A stretch of DNA of 64,000 nt from Viola odorata (taxonomy: Eukaryota > Streptophyta > Magnoliopsida > Malpighiales > Violaceae), in assembly GCA_963691705.1 (NCBI GenBank), contig OY829544.1, positions 36,167,917 to 36,231,916 on the forward strand, given 5' to 3'. Made by a program: the position numbers and the translations under genes. The notes under the pieces are model-generated. The model saw only the letters and a program-made list of their open reading frames with translations, was not told the DNA's origin and searched no databases. How positions within the stretch are numbered: position 1 is the first letter of the stretch; each line of letters opens with the position of its first letter. Shown here in pieces: positions 20,764 through 32,779 of the stretch.

Positions 20764-21693
20764 TTCATCGGCCTTAGCCTATTCGGTCATTTTTCATTTT
20801 TGAAGTCTAGTTACAGGGAGCCTGTGTGGAGTAGCGTGCTTCCGAAGAGCTATCGTGAACCTGAAAAAAGGAAAAACACAGAAAAGAGTAAGTACATGTG
20901 AGGATACACAAGTGATGTGCAATCCCGAGGCCTCCACGTTGCTCATTCGCTTTTCCGGCTACACTTTCACTTGATATTTTCAGGGCAGTTGGAGAGGCGA
21001 GATATCCCAGCTATTGACAAGATGCGAAGGAAGCCTCTATTCATTCCAACGATGTGAAGCAATCGGAGATGCTATCTGCAAAACCCAAATCAGCAGGGGC
21101 AACCAATGCCGCCATGCTAGGAAGATCTCTTTTACACTATGCTTTCAAACGATGCGGGTCCTGACGCCTAGTGAACTCAACCGAGGGGAGGGACGACGAT
21201 CTATGCTATGAACTTGGAGTTTCTTGTGATAAGCTAAGAGGACATGGGCATGAGTGAGCAATACTCGGATGTTTCAGATATTTGGTATGATTTTTTCAGA
21301 TTTTTGGTAAACCGATCGTGTTTATCCCAGAGGGATTTTCTCTTTCTTTTTATGATGGTCTTTTGAGTTGCTTTGGATGGATAATTGATATGGAAAAGTT
21401 GAGGCGATTTAATAAATATCCGAAAAAGTACGACTTTATTGAAAAGTGTTTACAAAATATGGTAAACTTGCCAACTACCTAAATTCATCAAAAATGGCTA
21501 AGATAGATGAAATCAGGGATCCTAGTTACATGAAAAAGAAAAGGGGTTGCCAATATTTGAGCCTTCCCATGAAGGCGTCAATCCTGGACGTTAGAGTTCT
21601 CTCGCTCCTGCCAAAGGTACTCCATCGAGGCCATCTCCCCTTTCTGCATTTCTATCTCGGCCTCTAACGCGGTAATTCGGCTTTGCAATGCCT
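20764..21693 (-). other. ORF1-gag spacer of element 2
   Basis: About 930 bp of non-coding sequence matching the 3252-3681 spacer in element 1, including one CTCTATTCATTC motif near 21032. No gene is seen; the small ORFs at 21014-21211 and 21446-21667 have no family features. Confidence 0.6.
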
Positions 21694-22811
21694 AGCTTTT
21701 CCTATCCCCCAAGTCTGTGCGAGTAGTCAAGACCCTTATCATTGAATCTCTGTCTTCGATTATGGCACTCGATGCTTCTTTCTTGCGGGTTTCGCTGCTC
21801 AAGCGTTCCTTAAAGTCCCTGAGGGCCACCTTCTGTTTTACTGCTTGTACGCGGATAAAATCCTTGTTACGCCTTTCCAGCTCATTCATCTGGACTTCCA
21901 GGCCACATTTATGGGCTTCGATGATATCTCTTTCCTCTGTCATCAGATCTCGCTCTTCTTGCACTGTCGCATCTATTTTACCACTTGGGCGTAACCATGG
22001 CATTCATTCCTTCGCTCACTTGAGATTTCCCTTCCTCTTCCATCGGTTTCTGATTTTCTGGGCGACGTAGGACATTACCGTTGACTCACCTTAACCTCCA
22101 CTGTGGATATTGTGGTATCGTTGTGGCAGGGGCAACGCGCCCTTTGAGACAAAAGGGGTTGGCCCAGTCTTGGGCGTACAGCTGAATGTTCTGATTTTCT
22201 CCGGTGTGTGTCAGGTTTGATCTTGTCATGCCGAATGTTACCGGAATGATTTGCATGATGCAAAACTGTCTGAGTACGTGGGCAGGGCAGTAGTGAGCGC
22301 ACCCCCATGCTCCGATCAAAGGAACCCAAGGTAGGGGTCCGCAGCAGACGATGGGATCGGAGGTTTGCAGCCACTTGGCATGCCAACTGAAGTCTTCTTC
22401 TGAGAGATTTATGAATCGGTCGATCCAGACATCCTTATTTTCCATCTCCCATCTATCCGTGGTCATTGCATTGATAACCCTGAGTAAAGGGCATGATCTT
22501 ATGTAGCTTTCGAAGAAAATGGACTGATCAGGAATGTTTGAAGTGGCTGACCAACCACACTGTCAGCAACTGGGTGCAATAGGTAAGCCTCCCTTTCCCT
22601 TTTCTTCAGCAAGAGTCCAAGGAGCGAAAGGTCTCGGCTAAGATAGTTGTCGTAGGATTGATGGCATTTGTTTCCATCTCGTAAAAGATGTTGGCTGCTG
22701 CAAAGTCGATGGCGTTCCTTATTTTCGGAAAGAGGACAAATCCTACAATGGCGAAAGCCAAAATCCTTAAGCATTTTTTTTCGTTGGACAACTGAAACCG
22801 TGCCTCGATAT
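21694..22811 (-). pseudogene. ORF1 of element 2, 3' part (broken)
   Basis: Collinear with residues about 165-583 of the element 1 ORF1 but split over frames. Pieces are SNEKKCLRILAFAIVGFVLF (22791-22606), NLSEEDFSWHAKWLQ with FCIMQIIPVTFGM (22466-22086), and a coiled-coil tail EERDLMTEERDIIE (22003-21692). At least two frameshifts and stops separate them. Upstream it is cut by the solo LTR. Confidence 0.85.
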
Positions 22812-22816
22812 CTGAC

Positions 22817-24453
22817 TGATAGTACGTTTCATGGTCATGATTTTACCTTCTTTGCTAGCCCTTTCGGAGGCTTGATTCCTCTATTTGACCCTTATTCCAA
22901 TCTTTATTGCAGATCAGCGTCAAAAGAAGGAAAAGATCGAAAAGAAGTATTTTTGGAGTATTTCTGACGATTTCAAGCTTCAAGGCCTAGAAGATCAGAA
23001 TGTCGTCGAGCCCTCGAAAGCTAACCAGACCAGTGAGCAGTCTCTTACCCGCGATATCTCTGCAAAGCCAAAGAGATGAATCTCCAAAGATTCTCACGGG
23101 ATTCCTTGCATTTCTAGAAGATTCCAGAATATTCCAGCACGCTCCATGTGTTGTCACCCTCTCCCCTTAGCTAGAATTTGTCTTTTTGTAATCCCTTAGC
23201 TGGAATTTGTCTTCTTGTGGGCTATGCCCTATATAAGCCTCTAGTTTTAGGGTTTGAATACATACATCACATCTTGTAAATATTTTTCCACTTTCTTCTT
23301 TTGGGAGCCGCCTCCTTTTCTTTCCTCCCTCTTTTGGGTGGTGGCTGAGGCATCCATTTCCAGCAGCCATTGAACTTAACCGGAGCTTTGCTCCGGCCGG
23401 TAACATTTATAGTTTTATTCTTCTTGTTGTTCTTCTTTTATGCAATCTTTCTTTTCCTATTTTGTTTGTTTGTTTTGTGGTATGAGTAGCTAGATTTCCT
23501 CTTCTTAGTGGAGGTATTTTGAGGGTTGCATGGATATTTAAGAGGCCTAAATGTGTTTAATATATTCTTATTGTTGTATTCGATTGTTCATCGATTTCTT
23601 GTTAATTCGTCTAGGGCCAGATTAGTAGTCTGGACAACTAATATCTAGACCTAGATGATTACTGTCATTCTCTTGGTTATAATTGATGCGAAGCCTTGAG
23701 ATAATAGTAGACACCTAGGGGAGACAGCGCGAGAGGTCTTCATCTAGGGGTAAACAACCGATTAGGGTATGTGATACGAGTCTGACAAGTTGAGCTATCA
23801 CGCCCTAGATCTGTCTTACCTCCCCTTCATGGGCGTTCTGAGTTTGGCCTCCCCGCATTCGTACCTGGGAGGATGGTGGAACGTCAAGGTCACCTCATAT
23901 GTGAAAACGGGGGGTGACTTTTATCTAAGAAGGTAAGTAGGGGATGCGGTGTGGAAACGCGGTCCCTATAGCATGTCTATGGCATAGGAATAGAATATTT
24001 CTGCGCCGATGATTATCTAGCCCTCGAGGTCAAGAGATTTTCATGCCCTCGACGCAACCCGAGAATGTCCTTCGCTAAGATTTCTTCTCTTCTGATTTTA
24101 TTGCTTTTAATTTCTTCTCTTCTGACTTTATTTCTTTATTTAATTTCTGTTTGCATGTCGTGCCCTTGATGTCTGTTTGCATGTCCTGCCCCTGATTGTG
24201 TTTTGCTTTCGTGCCTTTGATTTCTGTTTTTATTAATTGTCTTGTTATGAGCCATCTCTATCTTGGTTAACTAGATTAACCAACCAAAACCCCCTCATTG
24301 TTTCTTTTATTGTTGTACTTTATATCTGGTCTTGTCTAGTATATGTCTTCACCTTTCTCTGTGGATCGAACCTCTTGCCACTGTCTTCAATCTTTTTTGT
24401 TGATTGTGATAAGTTGTAATTATTTGATCGTGCCCTCGACAAGCACGTCATCA
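22817..24453 (+). mobile_element. Solo LTR of another retrotransposon inserted in element 2 ORF1
   Basis: 1637-bp insert beginning TGATAGTACG and ending CACGTCATCA (TG...CA ends), flanked by perfect 5-bp repeats CTGAC at 22812-22816 and 24454-24458. Removing it and one repeat rejoins the ORF1 homology found in element 1. A TATA-like CTATATAAGC at about 23228-23237 on the plus strand suggests the LTR points opposite to its host. It has no ORF of note. It is not closely similar to the Tat/Ogre LTRs in this window. Confidence 0.9.
23228..23237 (+). promoter_or_regulatory. Putative TATA box of the solo LTR
   Basis: CTATATAAGC lies about 410 bp into the insert, preceded by CCAAT-poor but AG-rich sequence. 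Inferred from sequence only. Confidence 0.4.
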
Positions 24454-24458
24454 CTGAC

Positions 24459-24943
24459 CAACACCAGAAGTAGTCACCTTCTCTGACGCGAGTGGTGATT
24501 CCTAACAACTTATCGAGCCTTATTTTGACACTCGAGGAGTCGAGTCGAACATTCTAGTATATGGACGATATAGGAGATGTGAGGCACATCAGAGCTGAGT
24601 ACTCCTCCAGTGTAGGAGTCAAGTCCACTCCTTTATCGAAAGAGAAGCACCGATAATAGGGATCCCAAAATGTTAGGGCTGCCCGGATGCAACCCCAATC
24701 AGTCTTTACGTCCACCAGGGTTAGTAGCTTTCCATAACTACCTTCAAACTGTGTCTCCTCGTCTTCAGTCAGCTCATTTCTTAATTTCCGAATCCTAGTT
24801 AAGTCAAAGTCTACGACTTCTACTTTGACCTTAGTGGTGATGTCAGGGGTGAATCCCTGCTCTAACAGATCTCCTCGGGTAGCCTGGTCATCGAAGCTTC
24901 GTCCCCCGAAAATATCAAGTGAAAGTAACGTAGGTGCTGTCAT
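24459..24943 (-). pseudogene. ORF1 of element 2, 5' part
   Basis: Starts MTAPTLLSLDIFGG at 24943, parallel to MVAPMMLSLDTFGK in element 1, and includes FWDPYYRCFSF and LTPTLEEYSALM. A TAG at 24554-24556 replaces the Gln codon found in element 1. The frame then continues (LLGITTRVREGDYFWCW) to the solo-LTR junction at 24458. Confidence 0.85.
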
Positions 24944-25449
24944 AGCGAATGAGCAAAATGGGTCCTGTGGGACAAAAATAAAATTTTAAAGGCACAGTGC
25001 ATGTGTAAGAAATTTACAGCTCATGTAAAAGACAAGATTATCATGGCAACAGGATGAATAGAGCCATAACAAAGCAGGTATAAGCATGATGCACGTGCTG
25101 GGGTTCTGATTTCGACTTTCTAACTGGCTTGAATGGTTCCCGGATGATACCACGAAAAGGTCCCTAAAGTGTCGTCCAGTGTCCCGATTCCTTGCGAAAT
25201 CGTGTAACCTTTCGACTAGCTTTAGGGGTTCATCCGAGTTGGGATTGGCGAACACTACCCAGGACGTGTGTCCTAGGGCGTCGCTACTACCCTCCTAATT
25301 TGGTAATTGTCCCCGGGGTGTAGGGCACTATGAAATGCATATGACAATTGATAAAGCGAATAAATTAACAGATCAGCAATTGATCAAAGCAGGTAAATAG
25401 ACAAATAAAAACACCTCTCAAAAAATGAAACCGGCTCCGACCCTAAAGG
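24944..25449 (-). other. 5' leader of element 2
   Basis: Non-coding leader between PBS and ORF1. Bases 25117-25165 correspond to the leader block shared with elements 1 and 3. No gene. Confidence 0.65.
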
Positions 25450-25467
25450 TCCCTAGTGAAGTCGCCA
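25450..25467 (-). other. Primer binding site of element 2
   Basis: Minus strand reads TGGCGACTTCACTAGGGA, three bases from the LTR end. It is identical to the element 3 PBS and differs from element 1 at a few positions. Confidence 0.8.
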
Positions 25468-25470
25468 AAC

Positions 25471-28400
25471 TGTCGCGCCCCGAAAATTAACAAAAGAGTT
25501 TATTCGCGAGTGTGCAACGAACTTGAGACCTTACGATGCTTGGCATAAAAGGGACGCCTAGTAGCATGCAATGAAGTCGCCACCCTAATTTGGTTGCTAG
25601 GCTTAGGGAACCTTAATCGTCATGGCATAAGAAATATAATAAATAAAAAACTAAAGGCACAAAAAAGGGGTCTGGACCCCAGACAAAAGGTTCGGGGTCG
25701 TATTATGGTCTCGAGAAGGTGTTAGGCACTCGAGTCACATCCGAAAATGGTTACCGGTTGATGAGAGGTGTTTAAAAGGTGTTTGATAAAAATGCATTTT
25801 TGAAAAGGGGGCCCTCAAAGGAATCGTCACTTTAGTCTTTTTTATGATCGTGACCGTTCAGGAATAATTAATCGTTGGACGGGGTTACCATTTTAAAATC
25901 TTTCGGACGGGGTTACTGTTTATCAAGACCGATTGATTATTCCTGACCGTAACGTGATGGGACTGAATTTTCCGTAAGACTGAATGAGCGCCCTCTATTT
26001 CATCATCGGGCCATGCATGATTAAATTGATTACTACGTGATTCTATCATAGATTGCTACCAGAGTATAAATTTAAATGATAGATTTTGAAATGATAAGCT
26101 GATGTGGGATCGAAAGTCCCCATGTACATGTAGTCAATATAAGCGAGAATTTAAAATCATATGAACATGGCATTTTAAGAAAATCTTTAAACACGTTGTT
26201 CATGTGAGTTGATTTTAAGCTAGCAATTCTATATATCATGCGTACGATTGATATTTACGAAAAGCGTTGAATAAATAAAAGGGAACGAAAGGCGTACTTT
26301 CGAGCGAAGATTGAATTTTAACCCTACAAAGTAAGAGTGTTAGTGATAGCTCGACAAATAAATAAACAATTTTATGAATGCGAGAATTTAAATGACAGTT
26401 GATATTCGTCGAAAATTTAAATGCTGGTTTGACGTATGCGAGAAATGATGGATTTAACGCATATGAAAAATTTAAATGACGACTTGATGCATGCGAGAAA
26501 TGATGGATTTGACGTGTACGAAAGTTTAAATGCTGAGTTGATAAGTGCAGGAAATTAAATGATGACAGTTGATTGCATGCGAGAAATGATGGATTTGACG
26601 CATACGAAATTTAAATGTTGAGTTAATGATTTGCAAAAAAAATTACAGCAGTTGACGATTTGCAAAATTTTTAGTGATTGATACTGCAGAAAATTAAAGT
26701 AATTGATATTGCAGAAAATTAAAACAGTTGATATTGCAGAAAATTAAAACAGTTGATGTTGCAGAAAATTAAAACAGTTGATGTTGCGGAAGAATTTCCA
26801 GCAGCTTGCAAAAAATTAAAGTAGTTGATATTTACGAGAATTAAAATGCGACCGACCATGTAGGTGGTAAAATGAATGATTGAATTTAAATTGCCGAAAG
26901 TAAATTGCGGAAATTTAAAGTGTGAATAATTTAAACAGTTGATAAGTACAGAAAATTAAAACGTCAGAAAAATACTCATATGAAGCATACGAACATTTTT
27001 ACGGAAAAGCGTGATTACGAGAGAGAAAAATGACAATGGGCTGGGCCCAAATTGAAAAATGCAAAGGAAATGGGCCAGGAATAGTTCCTGGCCCATGGAA
27101 AATAAAAGAATGGGGATGGGCCAAGCCCATCCCATTTGATGCGTAAATAGGCCTACATGGCACTATTCACCATCTTCTCCATTGGTCGCTGGCGCTACTG
27201 TCGGCGGCCTAGCTCCGGCCAGCTGTGGCTGTTTCGCAAGATCTTCGTACCGAGACGCTCGTCTCCTCGACGGCGTCTCGACCGTATGAAGCCTGAATTT
27301 TATTTTAAAACATACCGAGTTTAATTTCGAAAAATGACAAAACCGTTAATTATCAAAAACTAATTAATTCACATGATTTACCTAACGATTTCTTAAATTG
27401 AAAGCATATATTTAATCTATATCATGCACATGAATTAATGGCACAAAAATAAGCAATTTATCTAATCAAAACCAAGCAAAACGAATTAAAGAAGAAAATG
27501 CTTAAAAGGAACGAAAGAAAAAGCTTGAAAAAAAACTTACTGCCAAACTTTGAACTGTGACGATCGATGCTCGATATGAGCTATCAATCAAGAGAGGGAA
27601 GAAGCAAGGTTTTCTTGCAAAGTTGGTGCCCGTTTTACGTTGAGAAATGCTTGGTATTTATAGGCTTTTGGCGAGTGAGGACGAAGCGCTGGTGCTGCGC
27701 GTGGAGGAGCGAAGCATCGCGCTGGCGAAGCTACGTCGTGCTGGCGGGGCTACGTACTGGTCGTGATGATGGTGCTAGGGCTGAGGAGACGCGACCGTTG
27801 ACAGGACAGGACGTCGGGAGCAGGCTGCTCGGTGGCCTGCTCCACTGTTGGCTCACGTCCATGGTGCATGCACACCATGGCTCTTAATTAGTCAACCGTT
27901 GATATGGTTGACTTTTCTTGGTTGACCGGATCAACGGTTGTGATCAAATTGCCTTTTACCTTATTTAAATGGCCTCAAGCCGATTCCTGCGAGCAAACAT
28001 TATGACTTTTCGAGCCGAAGGTACCAGCGCGTAGAGAAAAATACGACGGGTTTAACCGTCTACAGTGAATGATGAGAATTTTTCGTTTAACGTGTTTATT
28101 TTCTCGTTCAAAAATGTGAAACGTTCGGACGGAAAAATAATGACGTTACGCCGAAAATTACACGAAACGCTGTAAACCATTGTGAACGGAAAAAAAGCTA
28201 GCAACTAGTTGATGGAAAACATTTCAAATTCAAGCTATTGTCCGGGCGAACTTACTCGGGTCCAATAAAAGCTCGAACGAAAATAATAAAAAAAATAAAA
28301 AAACTAAAAATTGCGCTAAAATACTAAAAATCTTAAAATTCATGTGATGACCTAAGACGAAGAAAAAACTAGCAAATGACTGTCGGATAGTTAAAAATGT

Positions 28401-28623
28401 GATTTTTAAGGCTAAAAATAATAATTATAATAATAATGAAAATACGTGACAAAAAATTAAAAATGCTATTTCGAACGCTGACGATGATAATGACGATGCT
28501 AAAACGCGATGAAAATTTTAAAAATGCTAACAATAACAAATTAACTAAAAATGACAGTAAATTAGGTAAATAACAGAAATGCTAAAATTAATTAAAAATT
28601 GCGTCAAAATTCGGGTATCAACA
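25471..28623 (-). repeat. 5' LTR of element 2 (about 3.15 kb)
   Basis: On the minus strand it begins TGTTGATACCCGAATTTTGACG at 28623 and ends GCGACA at 25471. The U5-side part resembles LTR 1, but the U3 side is quite different in sequence. It contains short tandem arrays (26400-26620 and 26675-26800). No genes; the ORF at 27567-27887 is unsupported. Confidence 0.8.
26675..26800. repeat. 28-bp tandem repeat in LTR 2
   Basis: About 4.5 copies of the unit TTGATATTGCAGAAAATTAAAACAG with small changes. A looser repeat containing GAGAAATGATGGATTTGACG precedes it near 26430, 26490 and 26580. Confidence 0.8.
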
Positions 28624-29590
28624 GTTTCTATACTTTTTACTTTTTTATTTAATAACAATGTATAATTTTGAATTTTAACTCCAGTTAAGTTTGGACTAAT
28701 TTGTTTGGCTACTATAATTATGTAGACAACTTGCTGATATTTTGGTTAATTAATGTAGGAGTTTAAAGGGTAGGAATTATGACCCTATAAACTTTGTGGA
28801 GTTCCGAGCTAATGATACTTGGATATTAGAAGATGAACCACTAAGTTTAACAAGTTTTGAATTAGAGGCTTTCCGAAATGATATGTAAGCATGTAATATT
28901 CAAGATGTCCCTAATGATGGTATGTTGGTAACTACTTACTTATTATAAAAGTTGTTGATATGAAACTATTGTTGTTAATTTATTGATTCTTTATTTTTAT
29001 GTTTTATTTGACAATACTAGAGTTGAACCTTCAAGATGTGCTTGATGATAAGAATGATGAAGATGAAGGAATTGAAAGTGAATTTTTTGTTCAAGACATT
29101 TTTGAAAATGCTAGTGGCTCAACCTCTCAACGGGTTACCAATCCATGGAATTAATAATTTTGTAATTTGAATATTTAAGTGTGTTTGAACTTTGAATATC
29201 ATTTCATTTGAATGTTGGATTGTTTCTTTATTTTGTAATTTGGATAATTAAGTGTGTTTGAACTTTGAATATCATTTCATTTTAATGTTGGATTGTTTCT
29301 TTATTTTGTAATTTGGATATTTAAGTGTGTTTGAACTTTGAATATCATTTCATTTGAATATCTTTATTTTTAACTTTTGATCTACTTGATATTTTATTTT
29401 GATGTATTACAGTATTATAACATGCTACATTAGACAGAAAATCAGCCAGTTCAATTATCTAAGATTGAACGGTTCGATGTGTGAACGACCCGGAACGATC
29501 TAACGGGTCAATCCGGTCGAACCCCGATTGAACCTGGTTCAAACCGGTCCAACGGGTGGCTCCGGGTCGGTTTTTAAAACATTGCTTTTC
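28624..29590 (+). mobile_element. hAT-like transposon, 3' part only
   Basis: Two exon-like segments: 28757-28885 (YDPINFVEFRANDTWILEDE) after an AG acceptor, and 29020-29154 (LNLQDVLDDKNDEDEG, ending NPWN stop) after another acceptor. Downstream, 29470-29587 ends in CCGGGTCGGTTTTTAAAACATTG; the reverse complement starts CAATGTTTTAAAAACC, a common end for plant hAT elements. The left part is cut off at the start of LTR 2, so retrotransposon 2 may have inserted into it. The hAT assignment rests on the terminal motif and the acidic C-terminal exon and is moderate only. Confidence 0.5.
29158..29368. repeat. 73-bp tandem repeat, about 2.8 copies
   Basis: Units start TGTAATTT at 29161, 29234 and 29307, exactly 73 bp apart, and are nearly identical. 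They lie in the 3' flank of the hAT-like exons. Confidence 0.9.
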
Positions 29591-30304
29591 GCAAAATAGG
29601 GAATCTACAATCACATTACACCCCTATAGTTTCTTGTTGCTAACGCGGTTTTGTGCGTTTTGGCCGTGCGCATGCTTGTTTGTTTAATGAATGCTCTAGA
29701 TATTATTCCACAATCTCATAAAAGCGGCCCCACTCCACATTCAAATGGGTGATTTCATCAAGTGTATCCGCAATTAATACACCACCCGTAAGAGATATGA
29801 AAATCATTAAGAAATTTAACTCATCATCTCATTCAATGCAGTCTAACACTTCTTACATCATAGGAAGGATTACTAATATAGTGTTAGGAGAATTAACAAG
29901 TGACTTGTTATTACCCATATGAACCTTCTTAATAAGATCTCCAAACACAAAGGGTTCTCATCATTGTTAATTTCACAAATCGGCTCAAGTCTCATTCCCC
30001 TTGATGTTTAGTCACATAATCAACCAAATTCACTTTTGACATCTCATAGTGAACGAAAATATCTTCATCATTTAGCAATTGCCTAACCATATTGCAAGCC
30101 TTATTCATTGCTTGACAATCATATTGTATCGATAGATAAGTATTACACCCAATAGAATTCTTACGTACTGTAGCATTTCATCTAAATAATTATTAACATC
30201 ACTAGTGGATTTTCCCCTCATCAAATTACATCACTAGTGGCATTTATCTCATTTAAATATAAAATTCAATTAACATCACTATATTCTCTAATATACCGAA
30301 AACT
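29591..30304. other. Degraded unidentified coding-like sequence
   Basis: On the minus strand the translation between about 30120 and 29690 holds patches such as MNKACNMVRQLLNDEDIFVHY and, in another frame, EINNDENPLCLEDLIKK. I do not recognise the family. Stops and frame changes mean it is not a working gene. Nothing else is seen in this stretch. Confidence 0.3.
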
Positions 30305-30480
30305 AGGGGTGTAAACGGGCCGGTTCGGTCGGGTTTTTGGGCTAGAATCGGACCGAACTAAAAATTACCTGTTCTGGTTGGGACCGAACCGGAGATTAAC
30401 GGTTCAGTTAGGTTCGGTTCTAACTTTCCCGGGTCGGTTCCGATTCTGGCCTTTTTTTCTTAATTTTTTTAATTTTCCAA
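30305..30480. repeat. Terminal fragment of a hAT-type element
   Basis: CTAGGGGTGTAAACGGGCCGG followed by GGTTCGG/ACCGAACC-rich sequence is a familiar end of plant hAT-like non-autonomous elements. The matching right end is not visible. Confidence 0.4.
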
Positions 30481-30554
30481 CAATAAAATTAAAAACTCAC
30501 CCATCAACAATTTCCAACAATAAAAACAACTACATAATGGGGGAAAAAATAAAA

Positions 30555-30862
30555 ATATTAAAGTTCAGGGTTATTTTATATCTTTTGCCACATTTATTTT
30601 ATTATACTTTCTGTTTTTGTTTCTTTTTTATTTTTCCTTCTTCAATTAATTCCTACTAGATGGAATTAATGCTTCGTTGCCTTTCTATTAATAATCATAA
30701 TTAATCAGATTAATCATAATTATCTCTAATTCTAGCAATGAAGCATTAATTCAATTTCATTTTTATTATCATTATTATACCGTTAAGTTATTTTGTAGGC
30801 AACCTTATTCCCAGATTAATCATAATTACCTTTAATTCTAGCAATGAAGCATTAATTCCAAA

Positions 30863-30895
<33 letters not shown>

Positions 30896-31247
30896 ACCGT
30901 TGTGTATAAAAAAGAAAGGAAAAGAGGAATTTGAGTTATTGATTAAATTAGGTAAAATGACATAAAACAACCCTGAACTTTAATATTTTGATTAATCGCA
31001 ACCCTTAACTTTTTTTTTATTTAATTACCCCCTCTCGTCATTATTACGTGGCACGCTGACGTGGCGTCCTGATAGTCACTGACAAGGCACATAACGGTGG
31101 TCAACGCTACCACATCGGATCTCGGTTACGGTAGGGGGTAATTTGACATTTTTTGCGAAGACCAGGGTTGTAATTAAACATTTTAATAGTTCAGGGTTCC
31201 ATTTAAAAAAAACATTAAAGTCCAGGGTTGTTCTATGTCATTAAGCC
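30555..31247. mobile_element. Foldback/MULE-like element copy A, left arm truncated
   Basis: Nearly identical over its length to the centre and right arm of copy B (37946-38745). Only the last part of the left arm (AAGTTCAGGGTTRTTTTATATC) remains. The right arm, 30954-31247, ends GTCATTAAGCC. The central part has a local duplication absent from B: the block with TCTAGCAATGAAGCATTAATTC occurs near 30732 and again near 30837. No ORF. Confidence 0.75.
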
Positions 31248-31739
31248 TTAAAATATCTAAGTTTTTTGAGAAATTTCTCAATACAAAGTTCTTTCATTTA
31301 CTTATTTATTTTTACTCTCATTATCACACTTGTCGTGATGTCACCACTGCCATAAGCTCACAAAAATATTAGTATACTTTATAACATTTTTTTATTAAAA
31401 TAAATAAATAATTATAATATTAGGACCCCTACATTTACGAATATTGCTCAATTGTTTATTTATAATAATCAATTCCACTAAATAAATATATTTGGTACTT
31501 TCTTAATTCTAAATAATTGCACACGAATTAAAAGTGAGAGTAAATACCTTTTTAAGAGTACCAATACTTAATAAATTTACATCACTTCTTGCATGGGTGG
31601 ATCTCTTAAGAAAATATGGGTGTACTGAGCAAACTAAAAAAATTATTAATTATATATATATATATATATATTTCAATTTGAACTTCCTGAAAATATGTAT
31701 TAACACCACTAAAGAACCATTAAATTCTCAAGTCAGCTT
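31248..31739. other. AT-rich intergenic stretch with (TA)n
   Basis: No gene seen. A (TA)n microsatellite is present at about 31650-31671. Confidence 0.6.
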
Positions 31740-31858
31740 ACACTCTGCTTCGTCAGGTCGCTGGCTCCGTGCCTACACCTGATTGGAAGAGGTGTTGGGA
31801 GTGGCGAGGGCCGCAACGGATTTGCTCTTTCTTATGGTTGTGTACCCATAAGAAACTC

Positions 31859-32005
31859 CAGTAAAACTTGGGTAGATCATGATCTACCTACATCATGATG
31901 TAGGATGATGACACGTGTCCAAAAGTGTCAAGAATAGTGGTATTCTAGCACTATTTGGAGCACGTGTCATCATCCTAGATCATGATGTAGCTAGAAGTTT
32001 TTTGC
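31859..32005. mobile_element. 147-bp MITE with 9-bp TSD (Mutator-type)
   Basis: Flanked by perfect AAGAAACTC direct repeats at 31850-31858 and 32006-32014. Its two ends are inverted repeats over roughly 50 bp: GGATGATGACACGTG on the left faces CACGTGTCATCATCC on the right, with ATCATGATCT nearby. Removing the element and one repeat restores the LINE reading frame exactly. A 9-bp TSD is typical of the Mutator superfamily. Confidence 0.9.
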
Positions 32006-32779
32006 AAGAAACTCTTAACGAATGTGGAACGGTATCACCGTAAAATTACTGACAGGCCTACCTGTACAGTTTGTAATCGAGAAGAGGATTCTCTTATCCA
32101 TGTTCTTCGTGACTGCCCTAGTGCATCAATGGTGTGGAAACAAATCCTTCAACCATCAGAGGTACAAAAATTCTTTGATCTTCAATTTGACCAGTGGCTA
32201 TTGGAAAATCTTTATGGTGCTTTTATGGGGTGCAAAGCCTTTGAATGGTCTCTTATTTTTGGCTATACATGCTGGTTTATTTGGAAATGGAGGAAAGAAG
32301 TGGTATTCAATGGAAAACATGTCCCATTACCAACCAAAGTGGCTGCTTGGTGGGCAGAAATTAATTGTTACGTTAATGCTGCACAAACTCTACAGAAGAT
32401 GCAAGATGGCCCACAAACAAAATTGGTTGATGTGACATAGAAATTCCCGCTGGATGGTTAGGTGGCAATAAACTCGGATGGTGCATTTCGTCGCAGTTGC
32501 TTTCGATCGACTGTTGGGGGAGTTTTTCGAGACAATCACAATCAATGGCTAGGGGGCTTCACGGCTGTCCTCGGTGCTTGCAATGCCTTTAAAGTAGAAT
32601 TATACTCCCTCTGTATTTTTTTACGTGATGTTTTAGCCCAGAAAGCTTTTTTTTTTATTTGACGTCCTTTGGCAATTGTGCCCACTGACTTCGTGGTTTG
32701 ACAAAAATGCCCTCAGATGACGAGTTGTTGGCCGCCCGTAGAACGCGTCACACAGGGGCAAAAAAATGAAACTGAAAAA

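Larger units (their letters stand above)
9042..25470 (-). mobile_element. Tat/Ogre-lineage Ty3-gypsy retrotransposon 2, internal region
   Basis: Coding order on the minus strand is ORF1 (24943 to about 21690, interrupted), gag (20763 to about 17510), PR (17479-17039), RT-RNaseH-aRNaseH-INT (16044-12846), then 3' UTR. PBS is at 25450-25467 and the 5' LTR at 25471-28623. The second, archaeal-type RNase H between RNase H and integrase places it in the Tat lineage, and ORF1 points to Ogre-like. It carries several in-frame stops, at least two frameshifts in INT, a 1.6-kb solo-LTR insertion and two substituted catalytic residues, so it is inactive. No matching 3' LTR is visible. Confidence 0.88.

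Noticed and set aside
27567..27887. 106-codon ORF in LTR 2
   Set aside because: LTR sequence with no family features; probably chance in a GC-richer patch.
6005..28623. LTR 1 (6005-9041) and LTR 2 (25471-28623) as the two LTRs of one insertion
   Set aside because: Ends and U5 blocks match but the U3 halves do not resemble each other, so they did not arise from one insertion event.
29690..30130. Possible host gene on the minus strand
   Set aside because: Patches of peptide-like sequence but repeated frame changes and stops, and no family I can name; listed only as degraded coding-like DNA.
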